A stretch of DNA of 64,000 bases from NCBI RefSeq assembly GCF_901000735.1, contig NC_081543.1:19820079-19884078 (forward strand), given 5' to 3'. A model generated the notes under the pieces. It was not told the DNA's origin. It made no database searches and was given only the letters and a program-made list of their open reading frames with translations. Positions 11,101-23,100 of this stretch are shown here, piece by piece (the first letter of the stretch is position 1; each line of letters starts with the position of its first letter). A program made the translations under genes and the position numbers. The DNA is from Corylus avellana. Lineage: Eukaryota > Streptophyta > Magnoliopsida > Fagales > Betulaceae.

Positions 11101-14100
11101 ATAACCATGCACCAAAGAGCCTCACTCTCATTCGCATATCCTATCCCCAAAGCCATTTCCCCAAGAGAGCTTGATTAAACTGATGCAACTTTCGAATGCC
11201 AAGACCACCGTAGTGCAGGGGACGACAAACTTGGTTCCAATTTACAAGATGCAACTTAGGCTCATCTCCCATCCCTTCCCACAAGAAATCTCTTTGGACT
11301 TTCTNNNNNNNNNNNNNNNNNNNNNNNNNNNNNNNNNNNNNNNNNNNNNNNNNNNNNNNNNNNNNNNNNNNNNNNNNNNNNNNNNNNNNNNNNNNNNNNN
11401 NNNNGTGAGGTACATATGTCTACAAATATCTAAGCAGAACACCCATCCAAATGGGAGTATATATGGTTACTGAAAGTGGTAATAGCCACTAAAAATGAAC
11501 TATTTAAGTAGACAGAAATTTCTCCGACTATTTCATCCATGATTTGCAACAAAGTGGTAAAAGAGGATTTGTGGGATGAGCCCCAAGCACTTACTAAAAA
11601 ACTTTCTTCAGTAATTTTAGTTGAACTGCAAAAGATAACGTTCTAAATAAACAGCACAACAATTTAGTATGCATACAAATAGGCACTGATCCAACTAGAA
11701 CACCAGGTGGTAACAAATGGCAACCTAAAGGCCTAGTAGGGAATTTCTACAATTTGGGAAAGTCCAATTCAAAACCATTTTGTAACATTTATTACAATGA
11801 ATCCACAGAATGTTACATCCTCTAAAGAGATTAATCAAAAATTCAGAAGGGAAACAAACCCTAAGAAATATTCAGAAGCATACTGATTTTTTTTATAAGT
11901 AATAATGATATATATTAAAAGCGCAGAGGGGCGCAACCCAAATACACGGGAAGTATAAATAGAGAGCGCCTAAGAGGGAGAGAAATGAAAGAGGAAGTCA
12001 GAAAAAGTAATTACTAAAGGAGCTAGCCTAGTAGCCGTTCAAGAGTAAAGAGTAAAGAAGAAAAGATGAGTCAATTCCTCCATAGTCCTAGTAGAGTCCT
12101 CAAAACATCTAGCATTTCTTTCAATCCATATACACCACATAAGACATAGAGGGATCATCTTCCATACTACCGCGCTTCGAGCACGTCCTCCCGACCACCA
12201 GCAATTGAACAAATCCCTCACTCTGCAAGGCATAACCCAATGCAATCCAAACCGACTAAAAATAGTATGCCAAAGAGTTCTTGCGGTTTCGCAGTGGAGA
12301 AGATGATGATCTACTGACTCTCCTGTCTTCTTGCACATACAACACCACTCTACCACCACAAGGTTTCCTCTTACACAGATTATCATGAGTCAAAATTTTG
12401 CCTAGGGCCACGGTCCACCCGAAAAAAGCCACTCGCAAAGGCACCTTTGTGCGCCAAATACTCTTCCAAGGAAACACCTCATGGTCAAAATTAGACAAGG
12501 CCTTGAAGAGCGACTTAACCTCGAACTTGCCTTTCTTAGACGAGGCCCAGCAAATACGATCCACTGTACCTATAGAGATCTTGCAAGAGTACAGCCGATC
12601 AAAAAAAGGAGCAACCAAATCCATCTCCCAGTCCTGAACGGGCCGCACAAAAATAACATTCCATTCCACAACCCCATTCCTCCAAGTAAAATTATCCTTC
12701 ACCCAAGCTTCTTTGTGTCTAGCGATGCTGAACAAAGACGGGAAATCCTGCTTCAAAGAATTTTCCCCACACCAAATATCATGCCAGAAACGAACTTTCG
12801 AACCCACCCCCACCTCAAACCGAATACCTTTGGCAAAGGAACTCAAACCTATGCTTCCATAAGCCCATACCATGAGAACCCGAAACCTTCTTCGTGCACC
12901 ACCCACCTTCCTGGTCTTCATACTTAGCTTTGATAACCATGCACCAAAGAGCCTCACTCTCATTCGCATATCCTATCCCCAAAGCCATTTCCCCAAGAGA
13001 GCTTGATTAAACTGATGCAACTTTCGAATGCCAAGACCACCGTAGTGCAGGGGACGACAAACTTGGTTCCAATTTACAAGATGCAACTTAGGCTCATCTC
13101 CCATCCCTTCCCACAAGAAATCTCTTTGGACTTTCTCAAGCCTTTTAGCTACACTTATAGGAATCGGAAACAGAGACAAAAAGTAAGTCGGGAGATTCGT
13201 CAACGTACTCTTGATGAGAGTTAAACGGCCGCCTTTAGCGAGGTACATCCTCTTCCAACCTGCTATTTGACGCTCCATCTTCTCAATCACATCATTCCAC
13301 ATAACCGTATCCTTATACAGCACCCTAAGAGGGAGACCCAAATACGTCATAGGCAAATCGGCAACACTACATCCAAGGATATTAGCTAATACCCCAATGT
13401 TCTCCACCTCTCCAATAGCCACAATTTTAGACTTTCCAAGATTAACTCTCAAACCCAAAACAGCTTCAAAACATAAAAGAATGAGATGCACATACCAGAT
13501 TTGCTCGAGAGAAGCTTCACAAAAAATCAAAGTATCTTCAGCAAATAAAGAGTAAGAAACCACTCCGAGAAGAGCCTATCTCTCACCGAGAAACCTGTCA
13601 AAAATCCTTGGTCAACCGTCACATTCACCATCTTACTCAAGGCCTCCATAACAAGCACAAAAAGTAACGGAGAGAGGGGATCCCCTTGCCGAATTCCCCT
13701 CGAACTGTTAAATAACCCTTCCGGAGAGCCATTCACTAGAATGGAAAATCTTACCGACGTAATACACCACTCTATCCAAGCATTCCACCTCTCCCCAAAA
13801 CCACACCTATGTAGCAAATACAAAACAAAGTCCCAATTTACATGGTCATACACCCTTTCTAGGTCCAACTTACAAATAACACCTGGCACCCCTGACTTCA
13901 TGCGACTATCCACACATTCGTTTGCATTTAGAACCAAATCTAGGATTTGGCGGCCCCCGATGAAAGCATTTTGAGAGTAGGAAATAACCTTACCCAAAAC
14001 AATTCTCATCCAATTGGCGAGAACCTTAGAAACAATTTTGTACACCCCTCCCACCAAGCTTATGGGCCGAAAGTCCTCCATCTCCACCGCATCCGCCCTT

Positions 14101-17100
14101 TTCGGAATCAAGGAAATGAAAGTTGCATTCAAGCTCTTCACCAACTGACGTCTACGATGGAACTCATCAAAAACCGCCATAACGTCTTGTTTAACTACAC
14201 CCCAACAAGCTTGAAAAAAAGCCATGGAAAAACCGTCTGGACCCGGTGCCTTATCACCATCCATACCTTTTATCACCTCCCAAACCTCCTTTTCCTCAAA
14301 ATCTCTTTCTAACCGCCTACAATCCTCCTCATCAATAGACAAAAAAGGCTGGTTATCCATTCTAGGCCGCCATGAACTTTGCAACGAGTATAAGTTTTGA
14401 TAATACTGCACAATGTGATCTTTTACCTCAACTGGATCATCGGATAAGACACCATTAATACAAAGCACTTCCACATGATTGTACTTGCGATAAGAATTCG
14501 CCATCTTGTGAAAGAAATGAGTATTTCGGTCCCCCTCCTTGAGCCACAAAGTTCTCGATTTCTAGGGCCAGTGAATTTCTTCACACAACAAGGTATTCTC
14601 CAAAACTTTCAACATATCCGCCTTTCGAATCTTTTCCTCCTGATCTAACCCTCTCGACTCTGCCAACTCATCCAGCTCCTGAATACCTCCCATCAACTCC
14701 TTTTTCCTCCCAATATCGCCAAACACCTCTTCATTCCATTTTTTGAAATCCATTTTGAGGGATTTCAATTTATTAGCCAACACAAAACTAGGTAAGCCCT
14801 CGAACGAATAAGATCCCCACCAAGAGCTAACCTTGTCGACAAAACCTTCGGCTCTGAGCCACATGTTTTCAAATTTAAAATACTTATTACCTCCGCAAAG
14901 AGCCCCATAGTCCAGAAAAATAGGGAAATGATCGGAGAACATGCGTTGAAGTCTTCTTTGTGACACTGCTGGGAAATGATCTTCCCAATCCGAGGATAGC
15001 AAGAACCGGTCAATTGTAGACCAGGTCGCATTTTCTTGATTATTGGACCAAGTAAATTGTCCCCGCATCATCGGAATGTCCACCAAATTGTTCTCCGAAA
15101 TGAAGTCCGAGAAATCCATCATGCCCGAGGAGTAATAAGAAGCACTAGAGCACTCACTAGGGAAACAGACAATATTAAAATCCCCACCAAGAGACCACGG
15201 GACCTCCCACACATTCATCAAACCAGCCAGCTCTTCCCAAAGGACCCTCCTCTCCACATCCTCATTCGGGCCATATACCCCCCCAAACGCCCAAACCCAG
15301 TTATCCTCCACATTTTGAAAAGAGCACGCCAGGGTGAACTGCCCCACACACTCCTCCTTACTCTCCACCACCCTCCTATCCCACATCATTAACATCCCCC
15401 CCGACAAACCATTAGACCCTTTATACTTCCACCCCACATGCTGACCACCCCAAAGACTGTGAACCACCTCATGGGAAATAATCTCCATTTTAGTCTCAAT
15501 CAAACATACTATATCTGCTTTCCACTCCTTCAATAGACCCCTAATACGCAGCCTTTTTTTGAGGGCATTCAAACCTCTCATATTCCATGCTACGATGTTA
15601 AGCTTCATGATCCACCAATTCGACCCCTCCCACGCCCCTACCTTGCACAGATATCGTCTGGCACCTGTCAAAAAGAAGAGCACTATCTGACTCCTTAAAT
15701 CTTGTGGGGGCAAGACCATAGGTAGAAAAGTCCCCCAGATCAGAGTCAAACTGCCTCCTGGAAGTTTCAATAGAATTGAACAAAGCTGCCAACTCCTCCT
15801 TCTTCCCCTCATCAGAAACACCAATTTTTGGGCAAAAATTGTGGCAGCTTTCAACTACCCAGCTGGAAGAAATCTTTTTTGATCCTAATTCCTCCAACCC
15901 GATTGATGCTGAGACATTGTCCTCGTCCCTACGTGACCCAGGCCCAATTCCAATTTCTTTCTGTCCACTTTGAAACGACTGAACCAGGTCCATTGCCTCC
16001 CCCCTACAGACCCCTGCAACCGTCCCAGAATTCCGACGAGATGAAAAGACCACCGGAACCTAATCTGAGGCAGAGCCCGTGTCCTCGCTAGCATCGCCCA
16101 TCTCCACAGAGCACTCCGGCGAACCTCACCAACATCTCCAGTCTCCATTCGGCGCTCCGGCAAGCTCTGTGTGTTCTCCGGCAAAGAAAGCGTCTCCAGC
16201 ACCCTATAGTTAGTTTCCGGCAACGACCCTAGTATCCCTTTCACCTGCCCAGAAGCCGAAGAAGAGACTTCTAACAAGCCCACCATTGCGGCGTTCCACC
16301 TCTGCGGCCCAAACTTCCTCCTCCTATAAGTCACCATAACTTTGCCCTTTTCGGTGGGCTGTGCCTCGATCGCCAGACTTAGAGGATCCTTGCCATCAGT
16401 GCTGACAGCCGCCTTGGAAGCTTCTTCAGCCGATGACCCAACCCCCCTGTCCACTGATAAGACCTTTGCGACCACCAGCGATGGACTTGCCGACCTAGCC
16501 AAGTCAGATCGCAAGCCATACGTGACGTTCTCATGCTTCTTCGACGAAACCACCTCTTCTGAACATATTGCTTCTAAAGGTCCAGCATGCCCTAGGCTAT
16601 TAAAACTCAGGCCCGAGCCCATCGTTCCTTTAGGCTTAAAACCCGATCTCTTCTTCACCCTCAACCATTTATTGGGCTTAGTAACTTTCCTTTTCAGCCC
16701 AGACCCCTTTATCCCCTTCGATGTTGACTTCCTCAGACCAGCTGAATTTTTATCTCCCTGCCCAAGCCCAAGCCCGCTACCCTCCATAATCTTAAACGCC
16801 ATGTCAATCTGCGACAGCCCCACGTCACACTCCCGTTGCAGACGCTTCAACATCTCCCTTCAACATCTCCCTAACTTTGAGGAGATCGAGACTTACCTTA
16901 GAGTAGGTCTGCCCAGCATGGTGCCCCTTCCCCCCCTGTCCCGTCATGCGATCAAAAGCAGTCATCGAGTCTTGTGACATCGCCGGTGTTTGGGAGCTAC
17001 TCGTCGGAGCTCTAAACGAACACCATCCTTCGAGCCTTGTCTTCCAACCTCTATAGATGCTTGGACATGCCTCGCCGGACATAAAATCTTCGTCGGAACC

Positions 17101-20100
17101 ACCCCGGGATCGCCGTGAGCCCTCTCTGATGCGTGGGTCTTTGTTGAAACCAATGCTTTCCTGTCAAACTCATGGGTTTGCTGTTCCATATGACCAGAAG
17201 CAGTTTTTGGCCACCTTCGCACCCTTGCGAACTGTTCTTGGCCGGAGTTACAACCCTCCACGGTTTGCTTCGACGGCAGTCTCACCGCCTCCGCGTAACT
17301 CCTATGTCCCTAGACCTCCTTATCACTCTTTTCTTCCCTGAACACGCGATGCTCACTAACCACTCGATGCTCACGTAGGGAAGAGTTTGCCACTCACATT
17401 TCCTCACTGAAACGATCCCACCCTATCCCCCACCGACCTTCTGGAATGATGATCGAGCCACACCTTCCATCAAATTCCTCCACCGTCAGAAAACAACCAT
17501 GCCTAATAGCACACTTCTGAGCTATTATTCTAGGATACCCAGCTCTAGACTGATCCCAAAAGACTTATGAGTTATCCACTGCTGCCAAATCCTCCACAAT
17601 TCGCACCATCCAAGCTAGCTCATCCTTCTTCATGAAAATGGACCTATTAAGTCTTTTGCTCCTCTCAAAAATCCTCACCCCTGATGTCCCTACCTTAATC
17701 AGCACCTCAAACTCCTTGGATTCCACCGACCATCTTCTCGAACCAACCATGACACAGCCTAAAACTAACACCAAACAGCTCTCACGCGCCACCCACGCGC
17801 CGACACAAGCCGAGGCTAGGCCAAAGCAATAAATGGTCGGTGTTAATATTAGCCTAAAACTAACACCAAACAACATACTGTTGGAGAAATGTATCCTAAA
17901 CTCCAATCGAATTGCATAGCACTTTAGTTGTGTGGAAGAAAATTGTTTATTCACTGTATTATTAATGAAGCAATAGGCATAGATAAATGTTCACATGTTA
18001 CTTATCAAAAAAAAAAAATGTTTACATGTATACTTCTAATTGCTTTTATTCTATCACGTAAATGTAAGGTCCTTAAGTTACATTGAATAAAAGAAGAAGC
18101 AGCAGGAGAGGATAGGGAGGAAGAGGAGAGTAGGTGATAGAGATGGGGAATATGCAATGATAGAGAGGGTCGGGACAGTAGATGAGATGGGGGGGGGGGG
18201 GGAGAGACAGATGCTGGATATTCAACTGTTGGCCATTATGGGAGCAAATGGAGGAGCTCAATCAGTGTCTCCAGATTGGGTGCTAGAGAGGGTATTAGAA
18301 TTATGTCATGCATTGGGCTTAACATGTGACATAAGGAGGATTTGCTGGCTCTGTTTACTGCCATCGAGGCGGTAGATCTAACAGGGGAGTGGGCAATGGT
18401 CAACAGGTGAGTGACAAATTGGGGAATTGAGGAAATCACGAATTAAAGCAGTTGGAATGCACGGTGAAATATGACTTTTTTTTTTTTTTTTTGATAGGTA
18501 ATATCAATTCAAAAAAAGCGCAAAGGGGCACAACCTATGTAAGGAAAGGAATAATTATTTGACAATGGAAAATATAGGGTTCTTAACATTCCCCCACCCT
18601 TAAAGACAACCTAGCCCTCAAGGTTGATGATTAATAAATTCGGGAAAACGGGCCTTCAGAGCCTCATATGGCTCCCAGGTAGCATCTTCTTTGGGTAAAT
18701 GGGCCCATTGGACAAGAACTTCGCGTCGCAGCCGTATTATTCCACTTGACCATCCTTCGATCCAAAGCTGCCAAAAGACTCGCTGTAGAAGTAATATCAA
18801 GTAATTGTTGATGACAAAAGACTCGCTCTCCTAACTTCTTCTTGAGGCAAGAAACATGAAAAACAGGATGAATGTTGAATTTTGGAGGCAGATCAAGGTG
18901 GTAGGCAACATAACCGATTCGTTCCAACACCTTGTAAGGCCCATAGAATCGAGGCGAAAGCTTCTTGGAGGGATGTACATTAACAGAGATTTGTCGATAG
19001 GGTTGCAATCTAAGAAACACCCTATCCCCTACCTCAAATTCACGCTCACTTCGATGCTTGTCAGCTTGTTGCTTCATTCGAGCTTGGGCAGCATGGAGAT
19101 TGTCCTTGAGGATTCGCAAGACTTTAGTGCAATCTTGAAGGGTGTGGTCCAATTCATCAATCGATGAAGATCTTGTATTATAAGTAGGGATGATCGGTGG
19201 GGCTCGTCCATATAGAGCTTCAAACGGAGTCATCTTAATTGATGAATGATAAGTAGTATTATACCACCATTCGGCCCATCAAAGCCAACGAGTCCACTCC
19301 TTAGGTTTATCTCCCACAAAACATCGCAAGTAATTCTCTAAGCATCGATTCACTACTTCAGTTTGTCCGTCTGTCTATGGATGATAGGCCGTACTCATCC
19401 TTAGTTGAGTTCCTTGTAATCGAAATAGCTCCTTCCAAAAATTTAAAGTAAACACCTTGTCACGATCACTTACAATAGAATGGGGAATCTCGTGCAACTT
19501 TACAATATTATCCACAAATACTTGGGCAACAATGATTGCTGTATAAGGGTGTGCTAATGGGCAGAAATGAGCATATTTTGTGAGCCGGTCGACAACCACA
19601 AGACTAGTAGGTTTACCTTGTGATGGTGGTAATCCATCTATGAAATCCATGGATATGTCTGTCCATACCTCCTCCGGTATTGCGAGTGGCTGTAATAGTC
19701 CAGGACTTGCTACTGTTTCTCCTTTTTGACGCTGACATGTCTCACATTTGGCGACAAATTGCTTGATGTCCGCTTTCATACCCTTCCAATAAAAAACACG
19801 AGTAATTCGTCTATAAGTACGAAGGAATCCGGAATGCCCAGCACTAGGTGAGTCATGACATTCTTGTAAAACAATTGATTTGTGGGAAGAATGAGAAGCC
19901 AAAACTATTCGTCCCTTATACCGCAAGTGATCTGTGTTCCATGAGAAATGGGGAACAGTGGAAGGATCTTGCTCTAGCTTCTGAATAACTTTCTGTAATT
20001 CAGGGTCTTCTTGTTGTTCTTTTTTAATCTGATCAAGAGTAGCACATGCTGGAATGGAAATGGCAAAAACCTCTGAATGCTCCGGAATCCGTGACAAGGC

Positions 20101-23100
20101 ATTTGCTACTAAGTTCTCCGCTCCCTTTTTCTAAACAATCTCATAATCATACCCCAATAATTTAGTAACCCATTTATGTTGTTCCACGGATGAAATTCGT
20201 TGCTCAAGAATGTACTTCAAGCTTCGATGATCAGTACGTATCTGGAAATGCCGCCCGATCAAATAAGGCCTCCATTTAGTTACTGCATGGATGATAGCCA
20301 ACATCTCTTTGTCGTACACAGTCAAGCTTAAGTGCTGAGGAGACAATGCCTTACTGGTAAAACAAGTAGGTCGACCTTCTTGCATTAACACTACCCCAAT
20401 ACCTAATCCCGACGCATCACATTCAAGAACGAACATTTTGTTGAAATATGGTAATGCAAGAACAGGAGTGGTTGTCATGGCTTGTTTGAGTCTTGCAAAA
20501 GCCTCACCTGCAACATCATGCCATCGAAATGCATCATTCTTCAATAAGGCCATTAAAGGTGCACTAATCTTACCATAGTCCTTTACAAACTTACGATAGT
20601 ACCCAGTCAACCCTAAAAACCCTCGTAAGGCTCTGATTGTTTTTGGTACCGGCCAATTGACAATTGCCTGAATTTTGGATCGATCTGCTACCACACCATT
20701 GCGTGATACAATATGACCTAAATACTCCACTTCCGCTCTCGCAAAGCTACACTTGGACTTCTTAACAAATAATGAGTGCTCTCATAAAAGTAAAAACAAG
20801 TCGCAAGTGGTCCAAATGATCTTCCATAGTTGAGCTGTAAATAAGGATGTCATCAAAAAAGATTAATACAAACTTACGGAGATATGGTCGAAAAATGTCA
20901 TTCATCAAACTCTGGAAAGTAGACGGCGCATTGGTTAATCCAAAAGGCATCACCAAAAACTCATAATGGCCGTCATGAGTTCTAAAAGCTGTCTTGGGAA
21001 TGTCATCCTCATGAACTCTAATCTCATGGTATCCAGAAAGCAAATCCAGCTTAGAAAAATGTTGGGCACCTCCTAACTCATCAAGCAGCTCATCAATGAC
21101 AGGAATCGGATATTTATCTTTGACAGTGATGTGATTCAATGCTCTATAGTCAACACACATTCTCCACGACCCATCCTTTTTCTTGACCAACAAAACAGGA
21201 GAAGAGTAAGGACTAACACTGTGTTGGATAATACCTGAATCTCGCATTTCCTTCACAATCTTCTCAATCTCAGATTTTTGAACATATGGATAACGATATG
21301 GTTGAACATTGGCTGGTGCACTTCCAGGAAAGAGAGGAATATGATGATCATGGGCTCGCTTTGGAGGCAACGTCTTGGGCTCTAAAAATATATCTCTGGC
21401 TTCTCTTGTTCACTGACCTTTGCCTCCTCGTGCCTTAATTGAAATAAATACCTCTGACGTTCCTTTTTGAGAATTCGCTCCATTCGGTGGCTACCAATAG
21501 TAGTAACATTTCCTCCTCGCTTGCCACGGAAAGTCACATTCAGCCCATTTAACATGAACATCATAATTAACTTTGAGAAATTCCAGAGTACATCTCCCAG
21601 AGTTCGTAGCCACTCAATTCCCAACACTACTTCATAATCACCCAGTGGTAACAGATAAAAATCGTCTCGCAACTCTTGATTTCGCACTAAAAGTTTTACT
21701 CTCGAGCATTTTCCCTCACAAGTCAAGGTTCTTCCGTCTGCCAACTTTACCTCAAACTTATGACAGGTCTCCACCGGAAGTGAAAGTCTTTTGGCAACAT
21801 CCTCATCCAAAAAATTGTTGGTGCTTCCTGTGTCAATTAAAATTGTGACAGGTTGGCGTTTGATATATCCGCTAACCCTCATTGTTTGAGGGTTGGAGTA
21901 GCCGGCTAATGCATGAACGGTAACTGCTAGGAGATCATCATTAGTTTCAGATTCTTCATTGTCGGACTCAAACTCCCCACTATTAATGTCCAAGTGTGTC
22001 GGTACTTCCACGAGTTCAATCATTAACAATTTTCCTTGCTTGCATTGGTGTCCTCTGTGACACTTCTCATCACAATGCCAACAAAGCCCCTTAGCTGACC
22101 GTTGCTTCAGCTCTTCTTGTGTCAATCGAGTAACGGAAGGTTTTTGAGATAAATTTGGAGCACCAGTACTTCCACCAGCCATCCTGCTCACTGCTCTGGT
22201 TGTTTTGCGATTTTCCTCGCTCAGCCTTTCCTCTTGTACTCTTGCAATTGAAAATGCAGCTGTGATTGTCCTTGGTCGTTGGGCCTTGACTTCTCGTCGT
22301 ATCTCTGACCGAAGTCCCTCAATGAAAGTCCCTACCAACTGCTTTTCGGACCATCCTCGAGTTCAGTTGTAGAGGCGCTCGAAGCGACTTTGATATTCGC
22401 TCACAGTAAACGTTTGTTGAATCTTTGCCAGCTCCATCTACATTATCATATGCTGAAGGACCGAATCGAAGACGAAGTCCACCCACAAATTCATCCCATG
22501 TTGGTTCTCCACGACAAGCCACGCTTTCTTGGGCGATTTTGCTGTGCCGTGTGGGTGCTGATTGTGCTGTAGTGGGCTATTGCTCTATCGTACTGAGTGT
22601 GTGAGGATCGCCGTCAACGTGGGTGGTAGACGTTCATCTCTGTTCGGTGGTACGGTGGTTGTTGATTCCTGGGTGTTCTGGTGAGCGGCTGTGGGAGTTA
22701 CAAAATTTTCTGCAACTTTTGTTCTGAAATTTTGCTTCCTACGTGTTTATCTGGGGAAGAAGGTGGCTGTTTGGTTGTGGCAATTGGTGGAAATCCCTAT
22801 TCCAGTGGACGGGTAAGCTTATTTCAGTGTGAGGATTATCTTATTTTGGTTTAGTGTTGGTAGTTTTGACTATTTGGTAATAGAGTTAAGTTAGCACTTT
22901 CTAGCTTATTGTATTCTGAGGATATCTTATCTAGCCTAAGGGTAAAAAATGAAAGTTCTTACCATTTAAAATCAAAGAAAAAACCAAAGAAAAACAAAGA
23001 AAGATATGACCTCTTCGAGGGGGTCTAGCCTCCACAATTTGCTTATAGCAATTGATTGAAATTGTTATTGGATGGTTGGCCTAAAGGCACTTGCATTGCT

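Larger units (their letters stand above)
11887..17870 (-). mobile_element. Near full-length L1-type LINE, minus strand
   Basis: A complete domain order: 5' UTR with GGCGCGTGGGTGGCGCGTG (about 17790-17810, shared with the LINE at 35397), ORF1 (17750-15598), ORF2 (15608-12039) and the 3' motif GGTTGCGCCCCTCTGCGC, then ATTACTTATAAAAAAAA (11887-11945). ORF1 has frameshifts and ORF2 has stops and frameshifts, so it is inactive. The 5' boundary is approximate; a possible target duplication around CATACTG (about 11880 and 17875) is imperfect. A second copy of its 3' end at 10055-11304 is probably an assembly duplicate. Confidence 0.92.

Noticed and set aside
10055..11304. A second, independent LINE 3' copy in tandem with the one at 11887
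   Set aside because: It appears identical to 11887-13136, shares identical non-LINE flank from 9573, and ends at a 100-N gap. An assembly duplicate explains this better than two insertions.
16342..16977. 211-codon plus-strand frame rich in Ser/Pro
   Set aside because: Antisense to LINE ORF1; a shadow of its biased composition.
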